This document shows positions 26,158-35,741 of a DNA stretch of 64,000 nt, piece after piece; the first letter of the stretch is position 1; each line of letters begins with the position of its first letter. The stretch is taken from contig OZ243043.1 in assembly GCA_965212075.1 (NCBI GenBank), positions 1,364,001 to 1,428,000 on the forward strand, in the 5' to 3' direction. The position numbers and the translations under genes are program-made. This DNA is from CBDBUR01 sp965212075 (GTDB lineage: Bacteria; Pseudomonadota; Alphaproteobacteria; JAPOUT01; G958296285). A model generated the notes under the pieces. The model did no database searches. It was not told the origin of the DNA and saw nothing but the letters and a program-made list of their open reading frames with translations.

Positions 26158-27369
26158 ATGGAAAAAGCTTTGCTCGGCGCGGATGTATTTTTTGTCCTTA
26201 TCGGGGCCATCCTTGTTTTCGCCATGCATGGCGGTTTTGCCTTTTTGGAAGCGGGCACCGTCAGGCATAAAAATCAAGTCAATGCGCTTGTCAAAATTCT
26301 CTGTGATTTTTCAATTTCAGTTTTGGCTTATTTTTCAATCGGCTACGCCATTGCCTATGGGGAGCACTTTTTTCACGCCGCTGAAACGCTCAGTGAGAGT
26401 AGCGGGCTGGGCGTCGTCAAATTCTTTTTCCTAGCTACGTTTGCTGCTGCCGTTCCGGCGATCATTTCGGGCGGCATCGCCGAACGGGCGAAATTCAGCT
26501 CTCAATTGATCGCTGCGGGTGTTTTGATCGCGTTGATTTACCCCTTCCTGGAAGGCTTGGTCTGGAATGGCAATTATGGCCTGCAAGACACCTTTGAATC
26601 AGCCTTTGGCGCACCGTTTCACGATTTTGCTGGATCCATCGTCGTTCATGCAATGGGCGGATTCATCGCTTTGGGCGCGGTTTTGGTGTTAGGCGCGCGG
26701 CTCGGGCGCTATCATCCCGATGGCCGCGTGGTCGCCATGCCGCCCTCTAACATTGTTTGGCTGGCTCTAGGCTCTTGGCTGCTCTGCATTGGCTGGTTCG
26801 GATTTAACGTCATGACCGCCGCATCGCTTGAGGCAATTTCCGGCCTCGTGGCGATCAACTCGCTGCTTGCGATGGTGGGCGGCATTTTCGGCGGTCTGCT
26901 CGCGGGCAAAAATGACCCGGGATTTGTCCATAATGGCGCTCTGGCGGGTCTTGTTGCCGTATGCGCGGGGTCGGATGTGATGCATCCGGTCGGCTCGCTG
27001 GTCGTTGGCCTCGTCGCAGGCGGGCTGTTCGTCTATCTGTTCACCGCCTGCCAGAATCGCTGGCGCATTGATGATGTGCTCGGTGTCTTTCCCCTGCATG
27101 GTGCCGCTGGCGTCTGGGGCGGCATCGCCTGCGGCATTTTCGGTCAAAAAGCGCTGGGCGGCCTCGGCGGCGTTTCTTTCGCTGCGCAAGTCGTCGGCTC
27201 GCTCGCCATCGCGCTCTATGCGCTGGCCGCCGGACTCATCGTCTATGGCGTGTTGAAAGCCACCCTCGGCATCCGCTTGACCGAGGAAGATGAACAAATC
27301 GGCGCTGACCTCGCCATCCATAAAATCGGCTCTACGCCCGAATCCTCATCCGGAAGACACGCGTTCTAG
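26158..27369 (+). CDS. amt: Ammonium transporter Amt
   Basis: 403 residues from the ATG at 26158 (AGGGAGAAAAAATCT before it). About eleven membrane segments. Signature pieces: HGGFAFLEAGTVRHKNQVNA at the first helix, AAVPAIISGGIAERAKF, DFAGSIVVHAMGGFIALGAV with the pore histidine, and the late GGVSFAAQVVGSLAIAL. The second pore histidine lies in FPLHGAAGVWGGIACGIFG. No glnK/glnB gene lies next to it, unlike the common glnK-amt pair, so PII control must come from elsewhere. The upstream 170 bp between the divergent genes hold the promoters. Confidence 0.95.
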   Translation: MEKALLGADVFFVLIGAILVFAMHGGFAFLEAGTVRHKNQVNALVKILCDFSISVLAYFSIGYAIAYGEHFFHAAETLSESSGLGVVKFFFLATFAAAVPAIISGGIAERAKFSSQLIAAGVLIALIYPFLEGLVWNGNYGLQDTFESAFGAPFHDFAGSIVVHAMGGFIALGAVLVLGARLGRYHPDGRVVAMPPSNIVWLALGSWLLCIGWFGFNVMTAASLEAISGLVAINSLLAMVGGIFGGLLAGKNDPGFVHNGALAGLVAVCAGSDVMHPVGSLVVGLVAGGLFVYLFTACQNRWRIDDVLGVFPLHGAAGVWGGIACGIFGQKALGGLGGVSFAAQVVGSLAIALYALAAGLIVYGVLKATLGIRLTEEDEQIGADLAIHKIGSTPESSSGRHAF

Positions 27370-27467
27370 AAGCAAATTTTAAGGGTAAGATTTGAGGTGA
27401 TGAAGCTGATTCGCACATCATCTCGATATTTTTCACCTGCCCTTATGTTTGCCCTATATCCGCTGCC

Positions 27468-28655
27468 ATGTTCGCCGATTTTTTAAAAGCGCCTTTTCTA
27501 CAGCTCAATCAGTTGCTCGCCGACATCACGCCGGAAAAGGAGCCCATCGATCTCGCGATCGGCCAGCCGCGCCATGCGCCGCCCAAATTCGCCGACGACA
27601 TTCTGACCGCTCATATTGCCCAAGGCGAACTGATTCAGTATCCGCCGACGCGCGGCATAGAGCTTTTGCGCGGCAACATTGCCCACTGGCTGCAGCGGCG
27701 CTTTGCTGTTGACGCTGATCTGAACCGCCATATTTTGCCGGTCTCAGGCACGCGCGAGGCTTTGTTTTTGATCGCCATTTGCCTTGCGATGCGATCAAAG
27801 AAAAAAGATCCGATCGTTCTTGTGCCCGATCCGGGCTATCAATGTTATCCCGCCGCTGCGCTGGGCATTGGCGCAAAACCGATATTTCTGCCCGCCAGCG
27901 CTGAAACAAATTTTCTGCCAGACCTTGAAGCGCTAGACGAAAAAATATTGCGGCGCGCCATAGCCTTTTATCTTTGCACACCGGCCAATCCGCAGGGCGC
28001 GGTTGCCGATCTAAATTATCTGCGCCAATGCGCCGCGCTCGCGCAAAAATATGATTTCACGCTCATTACTGACGAATGTTATGCCGAAATTTATAGCGAT
28101 AAAGCCCCGCCCAGTGCGCTCAATGCTAGCACCCCCAATAAAGGCGCCCTCAATAAAAGCGGGCAGGATTTTCACAATATCGTTTCGTTTCATTCTTTAT
28201 CCAAAAGGTCCAACGTGCCGGGGCTGCGCTCAGGCTTTTGCGCGGGCGATGAAGACATTATTCGTGCCTTCAGCACATTGCGCGAGCTTGGCGGCGTCGC
28301 CATGCCTTTGCCTACACAACATGCCAGCGCAGCTTTGTGGGCTGATGATGATCATGTTCAGCATAATCGCGCGCTTTATCAGCAAAAATTTGATCTTGCT
28401 GAAGAAATTTTCGGCAATTATGCGGGTTTTTATCGCCCCGAAGGCGGATTTTTTCTCTGGCTGGATGTCGGCGATGGCGTTGAGATAACAAAAACTCTCT
28501 GGCGCAAAAGCGGCGTGCGCGTGCTGCCGGGTGCCTATCTTTCACAAAACAATCATGGCGCGGGACGAAGCCATATTCGCATAGCGCTTGTGGCGGCGCT
28601 GGATAAATTGCAAATCGCTTTGCCGCGCATTAAAGACGTCTTAAAGGCTATATAA
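27468..28655 (+). CDS. PLP-dependent aminotransferase class I/II (DapC-like)
   Basis: 395 residues, fold type I. The PLP lysine is in FHSLSKRSNVPGLRSGF; DLAIGQPRHAPP near residue 27 and YQCYPAAALGIGAKPIFLPA are characteristic. The sequence is closest to the alphaproteobacterial group annotated as succinyldiaminopimelate aminotransferase (lysine/cell-wall pathway), but related members act on other amino acids. A short insertion NASTPNKGALNKSG (around 28126-28164) contains a CAATAAAxGC near-repeat. The stop is directly followed by the ftsK start. Confidence 0.85.
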   Translation: MFADFLKAPFLQLNQLLADITPEKEPIDLAIGQPRHAPPKFADDILTAHIAQGELIQYPPTRGIELLRGNIAHWLQRRFAVDADLNRHILPVSGTREALFLIAICLAMRSKKKDPIVLVPDPGYQCYPAAALGIGAKPIFLPASAETNFLPDLEALDEKILRRAIAFYLCTPANPQGAVADLNYLRQCAALAQKYDFTLITDECYAEIYSDKAPPSALNASTPNKGALNKSGQDFHNIVSFHSLSKRSNVPGLRSGFCAGDEDIIRAFSTLRELGGVAMPLPTQHASAALWADDDHVQHNRALYQQKFDLAEEIFGNYAGFYRPEGGFFLWLDVGDGVEITKTLWRKSGVRVLPGAYLSQNNHGAGRSHIRIALVAALDKLQIALPRIKDVLKAI

Positions 28656-30872
28656 ATGAATCAAAAAATGGCAGAATTTTTGCGGCGGCGATTGGAAGAA
28701 ATGATCGGCCTTGCGCTGATCACTGGCGGCAGCGTGCTGGCCGCCGCTTTCGCGGGCTGGACGCCTTTTGAGGCCATCAACCAGCAAGCGGGGCAACTGC
28801 TCTTTTTGTTTGGTTTGGCTGGATGGGGCTTTGTTCTCATCTTTGTGAGCTGCGGCGGCGCGCTATTATGGCATCGTCCGCATGTTTGGCGCGGATGGCG
28901 CTGGGCGGCTTTTCTCTTTGCGATTTTGGGCATGTCTATATCTTTATCCCTGTCTACATCCCCATCTTCATCTCGGGGCGGGTGGATTGGACAACAAGCA
29001 CGCCAGCAATTTCGGGAATTTTTTCCACAATATGCCGACCTGATTCAAACCTTCGCCGCGCCCGCTGTGATCGCGATGATGTTGGTTTTTATCACCGCAC
29101 TGCCCATAGGCTGGCGAAATATTCTTTTTCACCGAAAAAAAACAGGATCTGAAGGAAGAAACAATCTCGCACCGCTTTTGAAAAACCTGCAAAGATCAAA
29201 GCCGCGTAATTTGTCAGCGCAAGATGCATCTTTCTATAGACAGCATATATTTTCAGACATGGCTGAAAATTTAAAAGGCAAATTTCTTATGATGTTAGCA
29301 GGATTGCAAAAGCTGCGCGCGCAAAAAAAAACAAATGATTTTCAGACTGAAACTTACGCCATAAAAACTTCATCTGAAAATGTTTCCCCCGAAAGCGCGT
29401 CTTCTGATCTTCCCCCGCCCAAAAACATACAAAGACGCGCGCTGCCGATCACGAAAAAACGCAAGCACAAAATATCCCATAAGCTGCCCAGCCTCGCGCT
29501 CATTAAAGCGCCGCACCAAAAAACGCGTTCGCGCAAATATGAAACCGCCGAGCTCGCCCAGCAATTAAACGCTGTGCTGCAAGATTTCAATATTCAGGGC
29601 GAAATTTTGGCGATCAATTCCGGGCCGGTGGTCACTTTGTTTGAATTCAAGCCCGCGCCGGGAATTAAATCTTCGCGCATCATCGGCCTTGCCGACGACA
29701 TTGCGCGGTCAATGAGTGCTCTATCGGCGCGCATCGCGATCATTCCGGGCCGCAATGCGCTCGGCATTGAAATTCCCAACCCGCAGCGCGATGATGTTCA
29801 CCTTGCGCATCTGATCGCAAGCGCGTCTTATAAAAACACAGATTTGAACTTGCCGCTGGTTTTGGGCACGACGATCGGCGGCGCGCCGATCATGGCTGAT
29901 CTCGCCGCGATGCCACATCTGCTTGTTGCCGGCACCACCGGCTCGGGCAAATCGGTTTCCCTCAATGTGATGATCTTGTCCCTGCTCTATCATCTGCACG
30001 CCGATGAATGTCGCATGATTATGATTGACCCCAAAATGCTGGAGCTTTCGGTCTATCAAGACATTCCGCATTTGCTCGCACCGGTGGTCACCGAGCCCAA
30101 AAAAGCGGTGGCTGCGCTGAAATGGGTCGTTCAAGAAATGGAGGCGCGCTATCGCAAAATGTCAGAGCTCAATGTGCGCAACATCGCCAATTATAATCAA
30201 AAAACGCAAAACGCGGATGAGCATATGCCTTTCATCGTCGTCGTGATTGACGAAATGGCCGATCTGATGATGGTCGCCGGCAAAGACATTGAGGCAGCGG
30301 TGCAAAGATTGGCGCAGATGGCGCGCGCCGCCGGCATTCACTTGATCGCGGCGACGCAGAGGCCTTCGGTGGATGTGATCACCGGAACGATCAAAGCTAA
30401 TTTTCCAACGCGCATTTCGTTTCAAGTCGCCTCGCGCTTTGACAGCCGCACAATATTAGGCGAAGGCGGCGCCGAACAATTGCTCGGACGCGGCGATATG
30501 TTGTTTATGATGGCAGGCGGCAAAGTGCAGCGCCTGCATGCGCCCTTTGTTTCCGACAGCCATGTTGAGCGGGTAGCCATTTTTTTGCGCCAAAACGGTC
30601 CGCCGCCCGATTATCTTGAGGAGATCACCCAAAATATTGAGCCGGAAAGCGGCTTTGCCGCGCAAGGCGGCGGCGGTGATGATGACCTTTATGTGCAAGC
30701 GATCAATATCGTCAGACAGAATGGCCGCGCCTCAACGAGTTTTTTACAACGCAAATTGCAAATAGGATATAACCGAGCTGCGCGCTTGATTGAGCGCCTA
30801 GAGGAAGAGGGCATCGTCTCGCCTCCCAATCACGCGGGCAAAAGACAGATATTAAATATTTCGGGACAATAA
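28656..30872 (+). CDS. ftsK: DNA translocase FtsK
   Basis: 738 residues; couples chromosome segregation to division at the septum by pumping DNA toward dif. Four N-terminal membrane segments (within residues 13-155) are followed by a variable linker rich in Lys and Ser, then the motor: Walker A GTTGSGKSVSLN, Walker B FIVVVIDEMADLM, ATQRPSVDVITG. The C-terminal gamma winged-helix (DDLYVQAINIVRQNGRAS...GKRQIL) reads KOPS. Its start codon follows the aminotransferase stop with no gap. It is the first gene of an ftsK-lolA-SBP-xth string. Confidence 0.96.
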   Translation: MNQKMAEFLRRRLEEMIGLALITGGSVLAAAFAGWTPFEAINQQAGQLLFLFGLAGWGFVLIFVSCGGALLWHRPHVWRGWRWAAFLFAILGMSISLSLSTSPSSSRGGWIGQQARQQFREFFPQYADLIQTFAAPAVIAMMLVFITALPIGWRNILFHRKKTGSEGRNNLAPLLKNLQRSKPRNLSAQDASFYRQHIFSDMAENLKGKFLMMLAGLQKLRAQKKTNDFQTETYAIKTSSENVSPESASSDLPPPKNIQRRALPITKKRKHKISHKLPSLALIKAPHQKTRSRKYETAELAQQLNAVLQDFNIQGEILAINSGPVVTLFEFKPAPGIKSSRIIGLADDIARSMSALSARIAIIPGRNALGIEIPNPQRDDVHLAHLIASASYKNTDLNLPLVLGTTIGGAPIMADLAAMPHLLVAGTTGSGKSVSLNVMILSLLYHLHADECRMIMIDPKMLELSVYQDIPHLLAPVVTEPKKAVAALKWVVQEMEARYRKMSELNVRNIANYNQKTQNADEHMPFIVVVIDEMADLMMVAGKDIEAAVQRLAQMARAAGIHLIAATQRPSVDVITGTIKANFPTRISFQVASRFDSRTILGEGGAEQLLGRGDMLFMMAGGKVQRLHAPFVSDSHVERVAIFLRQNGPPPDYLEEITQNIEPESGFAAQGGGGDDDLYVQAINIVRQNGRASTSFLQRKLQIGYNRAARLIERLEEEGIVSPPNHAGKRQILNISGQ

Positions 30873-30890
30873 TTCAATGAAAGGAATTAA

Positions 30891-31532
30891 ATGAGGAGCA
30901 ATCACAAAATTCATTTTCATAAAATTCGTTTTTTTCATGTCGGCGCGCTGCTGTTTGCCATCAGCCTCATCGCAACGGATCAAGCGGCGCGCGCGCAGCA
31001 AAATATCATCCAGCGCGTTGAAGCTTACATCAATGACATTAAGCATATGCAGGGCGATTTTGTTCAGCAAGGACCGGGTGATATTTCTCAGCGCGGAAAA
31101 TTTTGGCTGCGACGGCCATGGAAAATGCGCTTTGCCTATGCGCCGCCCAGCCAGAGCCTCATCATCGCCGACGGCGTTTGGCTGTCTACGCAAAGCGATC
31201 GGACAGCGCCTGTGCAGCGTTATCCTCTTGGCGCAACACCGGCGCGATTCATTCTCGCGCCCAATTTGCGCATTCGGCAGGAAGCAAAAATTACCGACGT
31301 CATACAAAAAAAAGGCCGGATTCAAATTTGGCTCGCCAGCCGCGATGACAATCTGCCCGGACGGATTCAGCTGCGCTTTCGCCAAAATCCGATCACGCTT
31401 CAAGGCTGGACGATCATTGACGCGCAAGGCATGACGACAAAAATCTCATTGTCAAATGTTCAGCGTGGAATTTTTGCGAGCAATCATTTATTCTTCATGC
31501 AAGATTCACAGCCCTTCAAAAAACGCCGCTAG
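30891..31532 (+). CDS. lolA: Outer-membrane lipoprotein carrier LolA
   Basis: 213 residues. The N-terminal hydrophobic signal (GALLFAISLIATDQAARAQQ) targets the periplasm. Conserved features are IQRVEAYINDIKHMQGDFVQ, GKFWLRRPWKMRFAY, and the C-terminal GWTIIDAQGMTTKISLSNVQ block. It ferries lipoproteins from the LolCDE complex to the outer membrane; in alphaproteobacteria it commonly follows ftsK, and xth is near. The start is ATG 30891. Confidence 0.95.
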   Translation: MRSNHKIHFHKIRFFHVGALLFAISLIATDQAARAQQNIIQRVEAYINDIKHMQGDFVQQGPGDISQRGKFWLRRPWKMRFAYAPPSQSLIIADGVWLSTQSDRTAPVQRYPLGATPARFILAPNLRIRQEAKITDVIQKKGRIQIWLASRDDNLPGRIQLRFRQNPITLQGWTIIDAQGMTTKISLSNVQRGIFASNHLFFMQDSQPFKKRR

Positions 31533-31544
31533 ATATTAAACCTG

Positions 31545-32801
31545 ATGAAATACATGATGAGATATATTCTGGCTGTGTGTCTGTTTGGCTGTCTTGGCCT
31601 CGCCGCTTCCGGCGAAGCTTCTGCGCGCACGCCATCGCTGCGGGTCTATAACTGGTCTGACTATATTGACAAAAACATCGTCATTGATTTTGAGGCGCGG
31701 TATAAAACATCGGTTGATTATCAAACTTATGAATCCATAAACGAGCTCAAAAAAACACTCGCGCGTCTTTCGCATATATCTGAAGAAGAAGCACCTGAAG
31801 AAGAAGCACCTGAAGAAGAAGCACCTGAAGAAGAAGCACCTGAAGAAAAAAGACAAGATTTTGATGTGGTCATCATGCCGGGGTTTTTGCTCAAAGGGCT
31901 GATTGAGCAAAACCTGCTCGCGCCGGTGCAACGACAGAGGCTTTCCAATGATCGGCATGTTTTTTCTCTTTTAATCAAACATTTGCAGCAAGTCAGCGCC
32001 GAGGTCGGCCAGACCGATATATTCGCCATGCCCTATCTGTGGGGAACTTCGGGACTGGCTTACAATGCGCGGCTGCTCAGCAAGCGGCAAACTGACTTTC
32101 CGCGTCAAAATTGGGATTTGCTCTTTGATCCGCGGCAGGCTTCTTTATTTTCCGATTGCGGCATCGTCATCGCAGATCGTCCTAGGGAAATTTTTCAAAT
32201 TTTAAAAAATTATCTCGGCCTGCCGCCGCAATCATCAGCGCGGGAAGATATAACAAAGGCGGAAATTACTTTGCGCAAAATTCACCCCTATGTTGATGTG
32301 ATGAACGGCATTGACGCCGCGAATGCGCTTGCCTATGGCGATGCGTGCATCGTCATGGCGCAAAGTCAAGAAATTTTCCTCGCCCAGCAAGAAGCGAAGA
32401 CCATCGCGGAAGAACAGCAGGGCGCACGTCGCCGCCAAAAAAAACGCCTCCCGCAGCTTTCTTACAAATTCCCCCGCCAAGGCAGCCTGCTCTGGATGGA
32501 CATTCTCGTCATTCCGGCAAAAAGCCCGAACAAATGGCTGGCGCATAAATGGATTGACCATCTGCTGAATGCCGAAAACAGCCGCCGCCTTGCCGAACAA
32601 ACAGGCTTCGCCACGCCCAGCCGCGCGGCTTTCAAATTGCTGCCTCAAAATATGCGTTCAAGTCCGGTGCTTTATCCATCAACAAAAAACAGCAAATTGT
32701 TTATGGACCGTGAAACACTCGACGCCAACAATCTGCCTGATGACAGCATCTCCGAAGCCGAAGAGCGCGCCTGGGAGCGCTTCATAAACATTAGAAAATG
32801 A
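31545..32801 (+). CDS. Periplasmic polyamine-type solute-binding protein with acidic repeat
   Basis: 418 residues. A signal peptide (ILAVCLFGCLGLAASGEASA) precedes the PotD/PotF motif LRVYNWSDYIDKNIVIDFEA. Where the family continues directly to DVV, this protein has inserted four exact EEAPE-type repeats from a 15-bp array, then DFDVVIMPGFLLKGL. A second, basic insertion (GARRRQKKRLPQLSYKFPRQ) lies near residue 295. The body otherwise reads as type 2 binding protein with MPYLWGTSGLAYNARLL and a late WIDHLLNAENSRRLAEQTGF. No permease or ATPase gene neighbours it, so it is an orphan. Confidence 0.85.
   Translation: MKYMMRYILAVCLFGCLGLAASGEASARTPSLRVYNWSDYIDKNIVIDFEARYKTSVDYQTYESINELKKTLARLSHISEEEAPEEEAPEEEAPEEEAPEEKRQDFDVVIMPGFLLKGLIEQNLLAPVQRQRLSNDRHVFSLLIKHLQQVSAEVGQTDIFAMPYLWGTSGLAYNARLLSKRQTDFPRQNWDLLFDPRQASLFSDCGIVIADRPREIFQILKNYLGLPPQSSAREDITKAEITLRKIHPYVDVMNGIDAANALAYGDACIVMAQSQEIFLAQQEAKTIAEEQQGARRRQKKRLPQLSYKFPRQGSLLWMDILVIPAKSPNKWLAHKWIDHLLNAENSRRLAEQTGFATPSRAAFKLLPQNMRSSPVLYPSTKNSKLFMDRETLDANNLPDDSISEAEERAWERFINIRK
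31781..31840. repeat. 15-bp tandem repeat, 4 copies, in solute-binding protein
   Basis: TGAAGAAGAAGCACC occurs four times without a mismatch (31781-31795, 31796-31810, 31811-31825, 31826-31840), with a partial fifth. It encodes an EEAPE series, in frame, between the first and second beta strands of the protein. Confidence 0.97.
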
Positions 32802-33604
32802 AAAACCTGACGCTGGCAAGCTGGAATATCAATTCCGTTCGGATCAGAACAAAACTCGTGCAAAAATTTGTTCGCCTGCATCAGCCCGACATTTTATGCC
32901 TGCAGGAAATCAAATGCACGTCCGATCAATTTCCCACGCAGGTTTTTCAAGATATGGGGTTTCGCCATCAATTGCTCAAAGGACAAAAAGCCTATCACGG
33001 CGTTGCGATTTTAAGCCGCATCGCGCTTAAAGAAAATGAGGATTTGTCTTTTGGCGGACTGCCACATGCGCGTCATCTTTCATGTCAATTTGAAACCTCT
33101 TCGGGAGCGATCAATCTGCATAACTTCTATGTGCCCGCAGGCGGCGACATTGCCGATCCTGACGAAAATGAAAAATTCGCCCATAAGCTTCTTTTTGTTG
33201 ATGATATGACGCGGTTTTTCAAGAAACAAAAACCGCAGCGCGCGCTGCTCGTCGGCGATCTGAACATTGCGCCCGGCGAGCAGGATGTCTGGTCGCACCG
33301 GCAATTGCTCAATGTCGTCAGCCATACGCCGGTTGAAGTGGAAAAATTGAAAAAACTGATCCGCGGCGGCTCTTGGATTGATGTTGCGCGCAAATTCGTG
33401 CCGGAAGATCAAAAGCTTTATTCTTGGTGGAGCTATCGCGCAGGCGATAATTGGCGCAAATCTGATCGGGGGCGAAGGCTGGATCATATTTGGGCTAGCC
33501 ACGATCTAGAATCTCATGTAAAAAGTTTTCTCATTGAAAAAAAAGCGCGCAGCTGGCAGCAGCCTTCCGATCATGTGCCGGTCATCATCAAGATCAAACT
33601 TTGA
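32798..33604 (+). CDS. xth: Exodeoxyribonuclease III
   Basis: 268 residues; AP endonuclease and 3'-5' exonuclease of base-excision repair. The ATGA overlap with the preceding gene implies coupling. Motifs of the exonuclease-endonuclease-phosphatase fold: LTLASWNINSVRIR, ILCLQEIKC with the metal-binding Glu, the YVPAGGD block, LVGDLNIAPGE and SWWSYRAGDNWRKSDRGRRL, and C-terminal PSDHVPVII with catalytic Asp and His. Confidence 0.95.
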   Translation: MKNLTLASWNINSVRIRTKLVQKFVRLHQPDILCLQEIKCTSDQFPTQVFQDMGFRHQLLKGQKAYHGVAILSRIALKENEDLSFGGLPHARHLSCQFETSSGAINLHNFYVPAGGDIADPDENEKFAHKLLFVDDMTRFFKKQKPQRALLVGDLNIAPGEQDVWSHRQLLNVVSHTPVEVEKLKKLIRGGSWIDVARKFVPEDQKLYSWWSYRAGDNWRKSDRGRRLDHIWASHDLESHVKSFLIEKKARSWQQPSDHVPVIIKIKL

Positions 33605-33612
33605 GCGCCGCT

Positions 33613-34299
33613 TTACGGAATGAGCTTATATCCGCCCGGCACTGTCAGCAATAGCGCGCTTTCGGATGGATCAGCTTCCATTTTCTGCCGCAGGCGATAA
33701 ATATGCGTCTCCAAAGTATGCGTTGAAATGTTCGGGCGATAGCCCCAAATTTCATGCAGCAAAACTTCTCTTGCCACAGGCTGTTTGCCTGAGCGATAAA
33801 GATATTTCAAAATCGCAGCCTCTTTTTCTGTCAGCCTGATGTTGCGCCCCTCCATGCCGCATAATTGCTTTGTTCCGGGGCGAAAAATATAAGGGCCGAT
33901 CTTAAAGCTGGCATGTTCGTTTTGCTCATGCTGGCGCAAATGCGCGCGCAGACGCGCGAGCAAAACTCCAAAACGAAAAGGCTTCGTAATATAATCATTC
34001 GCACCGGAATTTAATCCCAATATCGTATCGGCATCGCCGTCAGAGCTCGTGAACATGATAATCGGAATTTTATACCCCTGCCGACGCAAGGCCTGACACG
34101 CTTCACGGCCATCCATATCGGGCAGCTCGATGTCTAGCAAAACCAAATCAACATGATGTTCCTGCAAGTGATCCATGCCGACTTGGACTTCGCCAAAACC
34201 GACCATTTGAAATTCTTCATGAAGCGCCATCTGCTCACTCAGCGAATCGCGCAAATCTTGATCATCGTCAATGAGGAGAATTTTCTTTTCACTATTCAT
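33613..34299 (-). CDS. OmpR-type response regulator
   Basis: 228 residues. The receiver domain has acidic pocket DDD (11-13), phosphoacceptor D56 in LVLLDIELPDMDG, T84 in IMFTSSDGD and K106 in YITKPF. The C-terminal winged helix of the OmpR/PhoB type ends with HTLETHIYRLRQKME and TVPGGYKLIP. No histidine kinase gene is within the window, so it is an orphan; the stimulus is unknown. The gene is transcribed toward xth, with the promoter in 34300-34400, and is divergent from the L,D-transpeptidase gene. Confidence 0.93.
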   Translation of the reverse strand: MNSEKKILLIDDDQDLRDSLSEQMALHEEFQMVGFGEVQVGMDHLQEHHVDLVLLDIELPDMDGREACQALRRQGYKIPIIMFTSSDGDADTILGLNSGANDYITKPFRFGVLLARLRAHLRQHEQNEHASFKIGPYIFRPGTKQLCGMEGRNIRLTEKEAAILKYLYRSGKQPVAREVLLHEIWGYRPNISTHTLETHIYRLRQKMEADPSESALLLTVPGGYKLIP

Positions 34300-34501
34300 G
34301 GGGCAATCCTTTTTGTGAACTTCCCCCGCTCACAACCACCCTCGCAGAACAATGACATAAAATCATATTCTATGTATAGCTTTTTATGATTTATAACGGC
34401 TTCTTAATGGCTTTATCGTTTCACCTCGCAATTTTGTGATAAAAGCTTTTTGAAAAAACAGGAAGGGAATCGCTGAATTTAAGGGGTTTTTAGGAGGAAA
34501 T

Positions 34502-35041
34502 GTGGGCATTTCTGGGAATGTGATTGAGGTCTGGGCGCAGGCGCGACAGGTTTGGGCGCGCTTTGAAGGACGCGCCTATCCAGCGATCTGGGGTCAAAAT
34601 GGCGCGATTGAGGCGGCAGAAAAAAAAGAGGGGGACGGCAAAACGCCTCTCGGCCTCTTTGCTTTGCGCCGCGTTTTTTATCGCGCCGATCGCCTGACGC
34701 GGCCTCAAACCCGCCTGCCGCTGACCGCGCTCGCGCCCGACCATGGCTGGTGCGATGCGCCGGACGATCCAAAATATAATCAATGGGTGAGTCTGCCCTA
34801 TCCGGCGCATGCCGAGACGCTTTGGCGCGAGGATCGGCTCTATGACATCATCATCGTCATCGGATTTAACGATGCGCCCGTGCGCGCCGGATTTGGCAGC
34901 GCGATTTTTATACATCTCACCGCAGAAGATGGCGCGCCGACAAAAGGCTGCATCGCGCTCGCGCCGGACGATATGCGCGCTTTGCTGAAAAGCGCCGGAC
35001 CGGAAACAAAAATCCGCATTATGAGCGCACACCAAAAATGA
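34502..35041 (+). CDS. YkuD-type L,D-transpeptidase domain protein
   Basis: 179 residues. The start is GTG 34502 (TAGGAGGAAAT just upstream); the ATG two bases earlier is in another frame. The catalytic signature is IFIHLTAEDGAPTKGCIALA: the histidine and the nucleophilic cysteine of the YkuD family. Family members cross-link peptidoglycan or attach lipoproteins. No signal peptide is evident, so export or a cytoplasmic role is unclear. It overlaps the convergent yggS gene by 23 bp. Confidence 0.85.
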   Translation: MGISGNVIEVWAQARQVWARFEGRAYPAIWGQNGAIEAAEKKEGDGKTPLGLFALRRVFYRADRLTRPQTRLPLTALAPDHGWCDAPDDPKYNQWVSLPYPAHAETLWREDRLYDIIIVIGFNDAPVRAGFGSAIFIHLTAEDGAPTKGCIALAPDDMRALLKSAGPETKIRIMSAHQK

Positions 35042-35735
35042 TCCGCCCCGGCCTGATATGAGTCGCGCCCAGCAAAATCGCAGCTTCAAAATCATGGCTC
35101 ATGCCCATGCTGAGCGATGGCAGGCGATGACGCTGCGCGATCTGGTATAACAGCGCAAAATGCGGCGCGGGATTTTGATTAAGCGGCGGCAGACACATCA
35201 GCCCTTCAACCGGCAGCCCGCGCTCATTGCGGCAATAAGAAATAAATTCATCGGCCATTTCAGGTTCAATGCCTGATTTTTGCGGCTCCGCGCCGGTATT
35301 CACTTGAATGAACAGACGCGGCAAAGCACGACCACTTGCGGCGCGCTCAGACAGCCTATCCGCGAGCTTTTTGCGATCCAGAGTTTCGATCACATCAAAT
35401 AGATCAAGCGCGGCGTCAATTTTGTTTGTTTGCAGCGCCCCAATCAAATGAAGCCTGACATCAGAAAATTCCTGCTTCAACGCGGGCCATTTTTCCTGCG
35501 CTTCTACTATGCGATTTTCTCCAAAAACACGGTGGCCAGCATGAAGCAAAGGAAGAATTTTTTGATGAGTCTGCCCTTTGCTCACGGCAACTATCTCAAC
35601 AGGCGCTTCAACAGGCGCGCGCGCGCGCAATTCCTTTGGGCAGAGCGCCGCCAGTCGGCGAACGCGATTTTTTAAGTCATTCAGCCTCTCTGGTGCCGTT
35701 TTCCCTTGAAGCAGAGCGAGTTTTTGTTGTTTCAT
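35019..35735 (-). CDS. yggS: YggS/PROSC-family PLP-homeostasis protein
   Basis: 238 residues, alanine-racemase-like barrel without racemase activity in known members, which buffer PLP levels. Motifs: VEIVAVSKGQT with the PLP lysine, FGENRIVEAQEKW, LHLIGALQTNK, IQVNTGAEPQKSG, GLMCLPP and the late SMGMSHDFEAAILLGATHIRPG phosphate-binding site. The final SM-S-D-E/A pattern is typical. The start ATG at 35735 faces the ThiE-like gene only seven bases away. Confidence 0.94.
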   Translation of the reverse strand: MKQQKLALLQGKTAPERLNDLKNRVRRLAALCPKELRARAPVEAPVEIVAVSKGQTHQKILPLLHAGHRVFGENRIVEAQEKWPALKQEFSDVRLHLIGALQTNKIDAALDLFDVIETLDRKKLADRLSERAASGRALPRLFIQVNTGAEPQKSGIEPEMADEFISYCRNERGLPVEGLMCLPPLNQNPAPHFALLYQIAQRHRLPSLSMGMSHDFEAAILLGATHIRPGRIIFGVRS

Positions 35736-35741
35736 GTTCTG

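Noticed and set aside
31727..32029. 100-codon minus-strand frame with GASSSGASSS repeats
   Set aside because: Shadow of the 15-bp array in the solute-binding protein gene on the other strand.
34500..34523. ATG two bases before the L,D-transpeptidase GTG
   Set aside because: It is in another frame and reaches a stop after seven codons; the GTG is the correct start.
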